From NCBI RefSeq assembly GCF_026891035.1, contig NZ_JAPTGG010000006.1, positions 62,001 to 126,000 of the forward strand: 64,000 nt of DNA, in the 5' to 3' direction. This document shows positions 44,559 to 52,578 of the stretch, one piece after another. The notes beneath the pieces are model-generated. The model had not been told where the DNA came from. It ran no database searches and saw only the letters and a list, made by a program, of their open reading frames with translations. The DNA is from Dasania phycosphaerae. GTDB lineage: Bacteria > Pseudomonadota > Gammaproteobacteria > Pseudomonadales > Dasaniaceae. A program made the translations under genes and the position numbers. Position 1 is the stretch's first letter. Each line of letters begins with the position of its first letter.

Positions 44559-45443
44559 TTATGCCGGGCTGTTCTCTTCGCTTAGGGCTTTAGCCTCTTC
44601 CTTTTCTTCATGCCATTCAAAGATGTTCATTTCTATAAAGACAAAGGCCACCAGCCACAAAAAGGCGTCCCAAAAATCGAGGAAGCTGCCTTTGATACCC
44701 CAGTACACCGCACATAGGAAAAGAATGCTGTAGAGTACGGCTTTAATCGCTTTACTCACCCACATAACCGTACCGGCTAGTTTGTCTCTGGATTGTAAGA
44801 AAACATCGATCTCAAGAATGGCGACTACCATTAGCCAGGTTGCTGAGTTGGTCGTTTCAACCAGGGAGAGACGCTGTGTGGCCAGTAGGCTGGCGGGATC
44901 ACTAATAATATTGGTGCCGGCAATTTGTACCAGTTGCTCGCTATTGGCATTGAGCATTTTGCAGCTTTCGGCGGTAATTGCTACGTATTCGTCTATAGAG
45001 ACGACATGGGTGAATTTAGTGCCGATTAATGAACAGGCATCAGGAATAGAGTAGGGGATAAGATTGTGTAGTAATTGGTATTTTTGGGTAAAACCGTAAA
45101 AAGAGAAAATAATAAAGATATAACAGGCCGCGCGGGTGAGGTGTATGCTCCATTTCACGGCGCCTTTGATTTTTGTATCGTCTAGCACATAGGTTTCCAG
45201 CTCGAATAACAATAATAAAATCACCCAAGCAGCGGTATCTATGGTGGCAGTAAAGGCTTCGATGAGTTGAGTGAGCGCTATGCCGTTGGCAAAGGTTTGC
45301 GAACTGGCGCTGTAGTCATCCACAAAAAAATGGTAAATGTTCATGGATAGCAGGCAATAAACGGCGTACTTAAAAAGCTGAAACAGTAGCTGAGTATTAA
45401 TGGCGTTATTGTTGCCAGACGCTGTAGAGGTCATAGTGGTCAT
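44559..45443 (-). CDS. Multi-helix membrane protein of unknown family with internal repeat
   Basis: 294 residues, six to seven hydrophobic helices, and an acidic C-terminus. Residues 72-118 and 202-250 align: both have W, then a hydrophobic run, E-x-x-x-x, a D-K pair, G-x-V-x-W and A-x-x-Y-x-I, so the protein arose by duplication. A soluble loop of about 80 residues lies between. I do not recognise the family. Its stop lies 383 bases from the LuxR start, and the divergent neighbour is gntR. Confidence 0.6.
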   Translation of the reverse strand: MTTMTSTASGNNNAINTQLLFQLFKYAVYCLLSMNIYHFFVDDYSASSQTFANGIALTQLIEAFTATIDTAAWVILLLLFELETYVLDDTKIKGAVKWSIHLTRAACYIFIIFSFYGFTQKYQLLHNLIPYSIPDACSLIGTKFTHVVSIDEYVAITAESCKMLNANSEQLVQIAGTNIISDPASLLATQRLSLVETTNSATWLMVVAILEIDVFLQSRDKLAGTVMWVSKAIKAVLYSILFLCAVYWGIKGSFLDFWDAFLWLVAFVFIEMNIFEWHEEKEEAKALSEENSPA

Positions 45444-45551
45444 CGCGTTGGGGGGCCTTAGTTCATCTTATTATAGGTATTGGTAGTATTTAACTTAGTG
45501 TGTTTACCAAATTTTAAAAATACCCAAATTAGGGGATGCATATTACGGCAT

Positions 45552-45561
45552 TGTGATCACA
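45552..45561. promoter_or_regulatory. GntR-type operator copy 1 (TGTGATCACA)
   Basis: Perfect ten-base palindrome upstream of gntR. Same core as the sites before the aminotransferase. Confidence 0.6.
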
Positions 45562-45690
45562 TGTTGTGCTGCTAGTATAACTCCCTGTTCTGGCCTGTAG
45601 TAGAGGCTGCAGCCATTATTTTTATCACTTTTATAGCCAGTGGCTGCAATTATTTATGTTTGTACTAAGGGCAGGTATCAGCATACAATC

Positions 45691-45707
45691 TATTTTGATC
45701 ACATTTC
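45691..45707. promoter_or_regulatory. GntR-type operator copy 2, immediately upstream of gntR
   Basis: Seventeen bases identical, in opposite orientation, to 46518-46534. Core TTTGATCACA. It lies 34 bases before the gntR start, consistent with autoregulation. Confidence 0.7.
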
Positions 45708-45741
45708 GGCGGCTAAATCGGCCCTATAGCGAAACTTCTTT

Positions 45742-46431
45742 ATGAATACAGATGATAAGCCCAGTAGTAATGAGCCTAAAACCCAGCAAGAAAGGGTATA
45801 TATGCAGCTGCGAGAGGCCATATTAAGAGGCAAGTTTGAGCCCGGCCATAGCGTTACCCTGCGGGGTATAGCGGAAATGCTAGGGGTTAGCCTAATGCCG
45901 GTACGTGAGTCACTGCGGCGCTTAACCACCGAAAGGGCGCTGCAATTGCTTAATAACCGCCGTATCACCGTGCCCATGATGACCCCCGAAAAGCTGGAGG
46001 AGTTGTACCAGGCTAGGGTTTCGCTGGAGTCCTATGCCGCCAGCCGCGCCATACAGAACATTGACCCCGAGGCCCTAAGCTATCTTTATGAGGTTAATGA
46101 AAAACATACCCAGTCGATACTCGAAGATAATGTAGAGGACTATATTTACCTTAATTTTGAGTTTCATCGTGAGTTGTACCGCTATGGCCGCTGTGAGGTG
46201 GTGATGCCTTTAATAGAAAGCCTGTGGCTACAAATCGCCCCTTTTATGCGCATGGTACACAGCCAATACCTTACTGAAAGCCGCTTTAATGAGGCTGAGG
46301 ATAAGCATAAAGCCATGCTGACAGCCATAGAGAAAAACAACCCAGCGCAGCTTAAGTACTTGATTCATGACGATATTTTGGATGGCGTCAGACGCTTGCA
46401 GGCCGCTATGGGCTGGCCTATATCCAGTTAA
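45742..46431 (+). CDS. GntR-family (FCD-type) transcriptional regulator
   Basis: 229 residues. Winged HTH at about 17-78 (LREAILRGKFEPG, then LRGIAEMLGVSLMPVRESLRRL) and an all-helical FCD ligand domain with typical metal-site residues (FHRELY at about 135; HKAML later). Four copies of a TGTGATCACA-like palindrome flank it: two upstream and two before the downstream aminotransferase gene, so it likely controls itself and that gene. Inducer unknown, perhaps an amine or dicarboxylate. Confidence 0.9.
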   Translation: MNTDDKPSSNEPKTQQERVYMQLREAILRGKFEPGHSVTLRGIAEMLGVSLMPVRESLRRLTTERALQLLNNRRITVPMMTPEKLEELYQARVSLESYAASRAIQNIDPEALSYLYEVNEKHTQSILEDNVEDYIYLNFEFHRELYRYGRCEVVMPLIESLWLQIAPFMRMVHSQYLTESRFNEAEDKHKAMLTAIEKNNPAQLKYLIHDDILDGVRRLQAAMGWPISS

Positions 46432-46496
46432 GCCAAACTAAAGTGACTAAGTTTTTTGTTTTTAAGGCAAAACTGCTTGTTGACAGCCTTAGGGAG

Positions 46497-46510
46497 AATG
46501 TGATCACATT
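46497..46510. promoter_or_regulatory. GntR-type operator copy 3 (AATGTGATCACATT)
   Basis: Perfect fourteen-base palindrome about 130 bases before the aminotransferase start, in the gntR-aminotransferase gap. Confidence 0.75.
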
Positions 46511-46517
46511 GCACCCT

Positions 46518-46534
46518 GAAATGTGATCAAAATA
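46518..46534. promoter_or_regulatory. GntR-type operator copy 4
   Basis: GAAATGTGATCAAAATA, identical over 17 bases to the reverse complement of 45691-45707. The centre is about two DNA turns from copy 3. Confidence 0.75.
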
Positions 46535-46639
46535 AATGGTCTACACTGTGAGCAGTTTTTAGGCAGACAGGCTGTAGGTGAATTTGCTAGACCCACTGAT
46601 TGAGCTTAGGCTCTAACGATGTAATGCAGGAGAAATGAT

Positions 46640-48010
46640 ATGACACAGCATTCAACAAAAGATTTTCAGGCCGCTGATGCGCAGCACTATTTGCACCCCT
46701 TTACCGATTTTAAAGATTTGGCTAGCAAAGGTAGTCGTATCATTACTAAGGCAGAAGGTGCGTATATCTACACCAATGATGGCCAAAAGCTGTTAGACGG
46801 CATGTCAGGTCTGTGGTGTTGTAACCTGGGTTATACCCAGCCTGCTATCAACAAAGCGGTAGCTGACCAAATGAATGAGCTGCCTTACTACAACAGCTTC
46901 TTCCAGTGTTCACACCCTGCAGCGATTGAGCTGTCTAAAGAGTTGGCCAGTGTATCTCCTGCTCACATGAATAATGTGTTCTATACCAACTCAGGTTCTG
47001 AAGGTAATGACACGGTACTACGTTTAGTGCGTCGTTATTGGGATCTAAAAAAGCAGCCTAATAAGCGCGTGATTATCAGCCGCGAGAACGCCTATCACGG
47101 CTCTACTGTTGCGGCAGCCAGCTTGGGTGGTATGAGCTATGTACACAACCAATTCGGTAAACTGCCTAATATAGAGCACGTAGCCCAGCCTTACTGGTTT
47201 AAAGAAGGTGGTGAGCTAAGCCGCGAAGAGTTTGGTGTACAAGCTGCTAAAGCTTTAGAAGACAAAATTCTTGAGTTAGGCGTAGAAAATGTTGCGGCCT
47301 TTATCGCTGAGCCTATTCAAGGTGCGGGTGGTGTTATTATTCCACCTGAGACTTACTGGCCCGAAGTGCAAAAAATCTTAAACAAATACGATATTCTATT
47401 TGTTTCTGATGAGGTTATTTTCGGTTTCGGTCGTACGGGTAAGTGGTTTGGTTGTGACTACTATGGCACTAAGCCAGACCTAATCAACTTCGCTAAAGCT
47501 GTTACCAATGGTTTCCAGCCTCTAGGCGGCGTGATGATAGGTGATAAAGTCGCTGATGTATTAAAATCAGACGGCGGCGAATTTGCCCACGGTTTTACTT
47601 ACTCAGGTCACCCTGCGGCTTGTGCGGCAGCTTTAGCAACGATTAAAATCATGAAAGATGAAAACATCGTTGATAAAGTGGCTAATGATCTTGGCCCATA
47701 CTTTGGTAAGCGTATGGCTGAGCTAAGCGATCACCCCATGGTAGGCGAAGTGCGCACCTTGGGTATGGTTGGTGCAATCGAGCTGGTTAAAAACAAAGAA
47801 ACACGTGAGCGTTATGACTCTGATGGCACTGCCGGTGCAACCTGTAGAGATGCCTCTATAGCCAACGATTTAGTTATGCGTGCAACGGGCGACAATATGA
47901 TTATTGCGCCACCGCTGACTTTAACTCACGAGCAAATCGATGAGTTGGTAACTAAAGCCAAAGCGGCTTTGGATCAGGCTTATGAAACACTACAAGCCAA
48001 ATTTGGCTAA
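46640..48010 (+). CDS. spuC: Class III omega-aminotransferase, SpuC-like (polyamine/putrescine:pyruvate)
   Basis: 456 residues, PLP fold type I. GSEGND at 119-124, D257 in SDEVIFGFGRTG, and Schiff-base lysine K286 in NFAKAVTNGFQPLGG. The sequence runs closely parallel to Pseudomonas SpuC (HPFTDFKDL, GLWCCNLGY, ELPYYNSFFQ, GFTYSGHPAA). SpuC-type enzymes move an amino group from putrescine, cadaverine or diamines to pyruvate, and relatives act on beta-alanine. Two operator copies and gntR lie just upstream; a terminator follows. Confidence 0.85.
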   Translation: MTQHSTKDFQAADAQHYLHPFTDFKDLASKGSRIITKAEGAYIYTNDGQKLLDGMSGLWCCNLGYTQPAINKAVADQMNELPYYNSFFQCSHPAAIELSKELASVSPAHMNNVFYTNSGSEGNDTVLRLVRRYWDLKKQPNKRVIISRENAYHGSTVAAASLGGMSYVHNQFGKLPNIEHVAQPYWFKEGGELSREEFGVQAAKALEDKILELGVENVAAFIAEPIQGAGGVIIPPETYWPEVQKILNKYDILFVSDEVIFGFGRTGKWFGCDYYGTKPDLINFAKAVTNGFQPLGGVMIGDKVADVLKSDGGEFAHGFTYSGHPAACAAALATIKIMKDENIVDKVANDLGPYFGKRMAELSDHPMVGEVRTLGMVGAIELVKNKETRERYDSDGTAGATCRDASIANDLVMRATGDNMIIAPPLTLTHEQIDELVTKAKAALDQAYETLQAKFG

Positions 48011-48077
48011 GCTTTGCTTTGCCTTTGTGGCTGGTGCAATATAGTGATGAACGACTAAACTATATTGCTTGCTAATA

Positions 48078-48114
48078 AAACCCTGCTAGATATGATGTTT
48101 GGCAGGGTTTTTTT
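48078..48114 (+). terminator. Terminator of aminotransferase gene
   Basis: AAACCCTGC (48078-48086) pairs with GCAGGGTTT (48102-48110), followed by seven T. The longer antiporter frame from 48099 would start within it and is rejected. Confidence 0.9.
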
Positions 48115-48146
48115 ATGATTCCAAAAATAAAAATATGGAGTGTGCC

Positions 48147-49502
48147 ATGGAGCATTACGGCTTACTAACGTTGCTGCCCACTATTGTGGTGTTGGTTTTG
48201 GCTCTGCTAAGTCAAAGAACCATAGAGTCTGTGATTGCAGGTTCTTTGGTGGCTTTTATTATCACCGATGGCTGGGGCTTTTTGGGGCGTTTATCAGTCA
48301 CCATGCTAGAGGCTTTTCAAAGTGAAACCAATGCTTGGGTGTTACTGGTTTGTGGCTTATATGGCAGCTTTATCGCTTTATTAGTTCGCGGTGGTGGAGC
48401 GCAAGCCTTTGGTGATTTAGTTGCCAAGCGCGTCAATGGTAAAAAAGGCAGCTTGCTGTGCACCTGGTTGTTAGGCTTGGTCATTTTTTTGGATGACTAC
48501 CTCAATTCTTTAACGGTGAGTTCTTCTATGAAAAAAGTCACCGATAAGTTTAAAGTTTCCAGGGAGATGTTGGCTTATGTGGTGGACTCTACCGCTGCGC
48601 CTATTTGTTTGCTGGTGCCAATTTCTACCTGGGCGGTTTATTACGCCGGGCTGTTAGAAAAAAATGGCCTAGCGGAAAGTGGCCAGGGCATGAGCTTATT
48701 TATCGATGCTATTCCCTATATGTTTTACCCCGTTATTGCTGTGTTGATGGTGCCCTTGGTGATTACCGGGGTGATACCGCTGCTGGGAAAAATGAAGGCC
48801 GCCGAACACCGGGCAGAAACCACAGGTCAGCTTGCGCCTGAGCATAGTGAGCATAACGAAGTACGCGATACCTATGTAGAGCAGGAGCTGCACAACCCTA
48901 ATAGTGAGTTGTTTTTTATCCCTATAATCACCTTAATATTTTTCACCATTTGGTTTGATATTGATTTGTTGATGGGGGTGATAGCCGCCACCATGGCTAC
49001 GGTGCTGCAGTACTGGTTAGCAGGGGTGTTAAAACTGTCAGAAATTTTTGACACCATGATGGACGGTTTGAAAACCATGTTGCCGGTATTGGTTATTTTA
49101 ATTTCGGTATTTGTCTTGATAGAGGCGAATAACCACATAGGCTTTACCGCTTATATTATTGAGCATGTAACACCTTTAATGTCGCCTAAAATGCTGCCGG
49201 TGGTGACTTTTGTTTCTATGGCCTTTGTGTCTTTTGTAACCGGCTCAAACTGGGGCGTTTTTGCCATTGCCTTTCCGGCGGTATTCCCTTTGGCTGTGGT
49301 CTTAGATGTGAATATTCCGTTAGTGGCTGGTGCCTTATTGTCGGCCAGCGGCTTTGGTAGCCAAGCTTGTTTTTATAGTGACTCCACCGTGCTGTCGGCG
49401 CAGGGTAGTGGTTGTGGCACGCTGGATCACGCACTTAGTCAATTACCCTATGTGCTGATTGCTGCCGGGGTTTCGGCGTTGGGTTTTTATTGGGTGGCAT
49501 AA
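48147..49502 (+). CDS. NhaC-type Na+/H+ antiporter family transporter
   Basis: 451 residues from ATG 48147, seven bases after GGAG. Eleven or so membrane helices. Family motif FLDDYLNSLTVSSSMKKVTDK followed by DSTAAPICLLVPISTW is the NhaC signature, with GSNWGVFAIAFP and SDSTVLSAQGSGC near the end. Members exchange Na+ for H+ or organic solutes such as malate or lactate. Neighbouring amine genes suggest a role in handling the charge or pH load of amine uptake, or direct amine transport (inference). Confidence 0.85.
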   Translation: MEHYGLLTLLPTIVVLVLALLSQRTIESVIAGSLVAFIITDGWGFLGRLSVTMLEAFQSETNAWVLLVCGLYGSFIALLVRGGGAQAFGDLVAKRVNGKKGSLLCTWLLGLVIFLDDYLNSLTVSSSMKKVTDKFKVSREMLAYVVDSTAAPICLLVPISTWAVYYAGLLEKNGLAESGQGMSLFIDAIPYMFYPVIAVLMVPLVITGVIPLLGKMKAAEHRAETTGQLAPEHSEHNEVRDTYVEQELHNPNSELFFIPIITLIFFTIWFDIDLLMGVIAATMATVLQYWLAGVLKLSEIFDTMMDGLKTMLPVLVILISVFVLIEANNHIGFTAYIIEHVTPLMSPKMLPVVTFVSMAFVSFVTGSNWGVFAIAFPAVFPLAVVLDVNIPLVAGALLSASGFGSQACFYSDSTVLSAQGSGCGTLDHALSQLPYVLIAAGVSALGFYWVA

Positions 49503-49504
49503 GC

Positions 49505-49546
49505 CAGAAAACAGAAAACAGAAAACAGAAAACAGAAAACAGAAAT
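49505..49546. repeat. Tandem heptamer repeat (CAGAAAA)5 plus one variant
   Basis: Five perfect CAGAAAA units from 49505 to 49539, then CAGAAAT. It lies in the short gap after the antiporter and 33 bases before the SDR start. Copy-number changes would shift promoter or SD spacing for the SDR. Confidence 0.85.
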
Positions 49547-49579
49547 ATGAATAATAATATTGATAGACAGAGGTAAGTG

Positions 49580-50335
49580 ATGAGTTTCCAAGATAAGCGC
49601 GTATTAATCACCGGTGGCTCCAGAGGTATAGGCTTAGCTACCGCACAGGAGTTGTTAGAGCGAGGCGCAATAGTAGCGATAAACGGCCGCAGTGCTGCAA
49701 CTGTAGATGAAGGCTATAAAGCCCTAGGTGGCGGTGACAGGGTTATTAAGGTGATAGGCGATGTTGCCACCGTGGCTGGCTGTGAAGCGATAGTGCAGCA
49801 AGCGGTAGCGGCCATGGGTGGCTTGGATGTATTGGTTAACGCTGCAGGAGTGGGCGATCAAATTTCCATAGAAGACACCACCGAGGCGATATGGGATGCG
49901 ACCTTGGATATTAATTTAAAAGGCACATTTTTTTGTTGCCGTGCGGCCTTGCCGGCGTTAAAAGCCAGTGGCGGTAATATTGTGAATATTGCTTCCGATT
50001 CGGGCCTAAAGGGCGAGCCTCTATTGGCAGCTTATTGTGCCTCTAAGGCGGCGGTGGTGAATATGGGTCGCTCTATGGCCTTGGATTTAGCGCCTAGCGT
50101 GCGGGTTAATTGTGTGTGCCCCGGTTATGTGGATACCGATATGGTGCGCCGTGATTATATAGACAGGGCCGCTGACCCAGCCGCAGCTGAGCAGCAGCTT
50201 ATTGAGCTGGCACCACTAAGGCGGCTAGCGGCTCCCAGCGAGATTGCCAAAGCGGTGGCCTATTTAGCTTCTGATGATGCTAAAAATATTACCGGCACGG
50301 CATTGGCTATAGATGGTGGTACCACAGCAGGTTAG
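49580..50335 (+). CDS. Short-chain dehydrogenase/reductase
   Basis: 251 residues from ATG 49580 (AGAGG upstream; GTG 49577 possible). TGGSRGIG at 11-18, NAAG at 87-90, Ser139, and catalytic Y152-x-x-x-K156 in YCASK. Closes with the usual GTALAIDGG. NAD(P)-dependent oxidation or reduction of a hydroxyl/keto substrate. Not further specified. Convergent with tetR, whose stop lies 3 bases past this stop. Confidence 0.85.
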   Translation: MSFQDKRVLITGGSRGIGLATAQELLERGAIVAINGRSAATVDEGYKALGGGDRVIKVIGDVATVAGCEAIVQQAVAAMGGLDVLVNAAGVGDQISIEDTTEAIWDATLDINLKGTFFCCRAALPALKASGGNIVNIASDSGLKGEPLLAAYCASKAAVVNMGRSMALDLAPSVRVNCVCPGYVDTDMVRRDYIDRAADPAAAEQQLIELAPLRRLAAPSEIAKAVAYLASDDAKNITGTALAIDGGTTAG

Positions 50336-50337
50336 GC

Positions 50338-50982
50338 TTAAAAATAATTAGCCAGCAGGGCGTTAAGCATTTGATTTAAATCGGCTTCACTTCTGCTGGC
50401 CTTGCGACCCTGCTGATCCACTATGGCCATAGAGCAGATGTATGTAGTTTCGTGGTAAATTCTAGCTATGCGTTCCAGTTCTGTTTTGTTGGCTTTACAG
50501 CCAAAGTGTTTAAAGGCATTGGCTAAGCGTGCCAGCATTAACAGGTCGTGTTGTTCGTCCAGCTGCCTGACCTCGGGTATGGCGTACATGGCTTGTACCA
50601 GCGGCAGTATGCCGCGCTGGCGTTTATACATGGCGATAATTTTATGGGTATAGACTTTAACGTAACTGGCTATATCGCTATGCTCGGCAATATTTTCGTC
50701 TACCGCTGAAATAGTGCGAGTCATTTCATTCAGCCATCGTGAGGCCAGCGCACACAGTATGGCAACTTTATTGGGGTAATAATGATACAGCGACCCCACC
50801 GAAATATTGAGCTCTTTGGCTATGGATATAGTGGTTATGCCATCTATGCCTACGCTGTCTAGCAGCTCGGCGGTGATATCTAATATTTGATCGTGGCGTT
50901 TTTGCGCTCTGGCTTGCCGTGGCTTTCTTCTGGCTGCGGTGCTGTTTTTGCTGTGGCTAACAGCGGCATTATTGGTATTCAT
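50338..50982 (-). CDS. TetR-family repressor, candidate regulator of the puu and 3-HP genes
   Basis: 214 residues. HTH at about 49-70 (ITTISIAKELNISVGSLYHYYPNK), then a helical ligand domain. The basic N-terminal tail (residues 17-30) is common in this family. It is 78 bases downstream of the PuuB-like gene on the same strand, so both likely share the promoter at 52348-52551, which contains two AACCGAA-type operators. That gives autoregulation if it binds them. In enteric bacteria the puu genes are controlled by the unrelated PuuR. Inducer could be a polyamine or its product. Confidence 0.85.
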   Translation of the reverse strand: MNTNNAAVSHSKNSTAARRKPRQARAQKRHDQILDITAELLDSVGIDGITTISIAKELNISVGSLYHYYPNKVAILCALASRWLNEMTRTISAVDENIAEHSDIASYVKVYTHKIIAMYKRQRGILPLVQAMYAIPEVRQLDEQHDLLMLARLANAFKHFGCKANKTELERIARIYHETTYICSMAIVDQQGRKASRSEADLNQMLNALLANYF

Positions 50983-51060
50983 TTAGCGCGTATATTCCTA
51001 GTCGCTGGCGTAAAGCTCAGGGTGTGTGTGGGTGCTAAGCAACCCTGTTATAAACAAGGG

Positions 51061-52347
51061 CTACAGGCGATCCAGCAGCGAGTAGTATAACATCCCTGCA
51101 ACCAGGCCTGGCCAGCGCAATAGGGTGCCGCCGGGAAAGGTGGGGCTGGGTATTTGGGCAAAGGTGTCAAAGCGCCCAGCGTCACCGGCTATGGCTTCGG
51201 CTAATACCTTACCTGCAAAAACGGAGGTGGGTACGCCGTGGCCGCTGTAGCCCTGTATCACGTAGCAATTATTTTCCAAGCGTTGAAAGTGTGGCATACG
51301 GTTTAAGGTTACTGCTAAGGTGCCGCCCCAGCCATAATCTATGCGCAAGTCTTTTAACTCGGGGTAGTGGCGCAGCATATATTGGCGCACAAAGTTTTTA
51401 ATATCGCGGGGGAAGCGGCGGGTGTAGTTTTCGCCGCCTCCCCACAGCAGGCGATTGTCGCCAGAGAGTTTCCAGTAATTAATGACAAACAGGCTGTCAG
51501 AGACTGATACATCATCGCGATTTATTTTGCGTGCTAAGTCCTCAGGCAATGGCTCGGTGGCCAGCATAAAATTATTGATAGGCATGATTTTGCCCGCTAC
51601 CTTGGGCTCTAACTTTTCTAAATAGCCATTGCAGGCCACTACCATATGGTCGGCTGTGACCGTGGCTTGCTCAGTGTTGATTTTGCAAGGGCTGGCTTTG
51701 CTATAACTGTTAACGCGGCTGTATTCGTAAATTTTCACCCCTTCTTGTTGGGCAGCTTGCGCCAAGCCTAGGGCAAAGTTGAGCGGGTGTAAGTGCCTGC
51801 CGCCCTCGTTGATTTCACCGGCTTGAAATTTATCGTTGCCAAATAGCTCGCTGAGTTCGTCTTTGTCTAAATAGCGTATTTGCTCGTAGCCATATACGCG
51901 CTGCATATGTTCTACGCTTTGTTTGTAATCATCGGCCTCTTTGGCTTTGGTGGTGACGTGGGCATTGCCTGTTTTAAGATCGCAGGCGATGTTGTAGTCA
52001 TTGATTAGTCCTTCTACGGTTTGCACGGCTTCTAAGCTGTACTGCCATAGAGTTTTAGCCCTGTCTTTGCCCAGCATGCTTTCTAGCTCTTGCTGACCTT
52101 TGCGTTGGCCTGTACCTACATGGCCGCCGTTACGGCCAGAGGCGCCCCAGCCTACACGCTCGGCTTCCAGCAACACCACCTGCAAACCTTTTTTGGCTAA
52201 ATGTAAGGCGGTAGATAGGCCGCTGTAACCGCCGCCTATAATACAAACATCGCAGCGTATATCCTGCGCTAGCTGCGGGTAGGGGCTGTGGTTGTTGGCC
52301 GTTGCTGTGTAATAGGAGTCTATATAGCCTTTGCGTTCGCCTGTCAT
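51061..52347 (-). CDS. puuB: PuuB-like gamma-glutamylputrescine oxidase, paralogue 2
   Basis: 428 residues. FAD motif GGGYSG at 38-43, GASGRNGG at 68-75, with GWGGTLAVTLNRMPH and GYSGHGV near the C-terminus. Divergent from the puuD-puuA pair, so of the three paralogues this is the best PuuB candidate. It would oxidise gamma-glutamylputrescine to gamma-glutamyl-4-aminobutyraldehyde with ammonia and H2O2 released. First gene of the puuB-tetR unit. Confidence 0.85.
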   Translation of the reverse strand: MTGERKGYIDSYYTATANNHSPYPQLAQDIRCDVCIIGGGYSGLSTALHLAKKGLQVVLLEAERVGWGASGRNGGHVGTGQRKGQQELESMLGKDRAKTLWQYSLEAVQTVEGLINDYNIACDLKTGNAHVTTKAKEADDYKQSVEHMQRVYGYEQIRYLDKDELSELFGNDKFQAGEINEGGRHLHPLNFALGLAQAAQQEGVKIYEYSRVNSYSKASPCKINTEQATVTADHMVVACNGYLEKLEPKVAGKIMPINNFMLATEPLPEDLARKINRDDVSVSDSLFVINYWKLSGDNRLLWGGGENYTRRFPRDIKNFVRQYMLRHYPELKDLRIDYGWGGTLAVTLNRMPHFQRLENNCYVIQGYSGHGVPTSVFAGKVLAEAIAGDAGRFDTFAQIPSPTFPGGTLLRWPGLVAGMLYYSLLDRL

Positions 52348-52462
52348 GTTAACTAACCTGTTTATGCTGTAGTAAAAGAGTGAGCACCCTGCGGCCTGAT
52401 GCTGCGATTAGGCCCCGGCATTGGGGGTGTGGCGCTTCTTTGGGTATTGCTTGGCGTTTTAA

Positions 52463-52482
52463 AACCGAACAATTATTCGGAA
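52463..52482. promoter_or_regulatory. TetR-type operator A, puuB/puuD divergent region
   Basis: AACCGAA, spacer CAATTA, TTCGGAA. Thirteen of the fourteen arm positions fit AACCGAA-N6-TTCGGTT in at least one half; the right arm ends AA instead of TT. Same spacing as 32373-32392. Confidence 0.65.
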
Positions 52483-52486
52483 TAAT

Positions 52487-52506
52487 ACTTGAATAATAAT
52501 TCGGTT
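52487..52506. promoter_or_regulatory. TetR-type operator B, puuB/puuD divergent region
   Basis: ACTTGAA, spacer TAATAA, TTCGGTT. The right arm is perfect, the left is degenerate. It is centred 24 bases from operator A and overlaps the candidate -35 element for puuD. Confidence 0.6.
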
Positions 52507-52517
52507 TCTACAATAAT
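52489..52517 (+). promoter_or_regulatory. Candidate sigma-70 promoter for puuD-puuA
   Basis: TTGAAT (52489-52494), 17-base spacer, AATAAT (52512-52517). It overlaps operator B, so a bound repressor would block it. This is a sequence match only. Confidence 0.4.
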
Positions 52518-52578
52518 CCAAGTTCTATTTATTACTAAGTAAGCCTTAGCTATGGCAAATGAGGCGCTGGAGGGGGGT

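Larger units (their letters stand above)
45444..45741. promoter_or_regulatory. Divergent region, membrane protein / gntR
   Basis: 298 bases between divergent genes, containing two GATCACA-type operator copies (listed). No gene seen. Confidence 0.5.
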
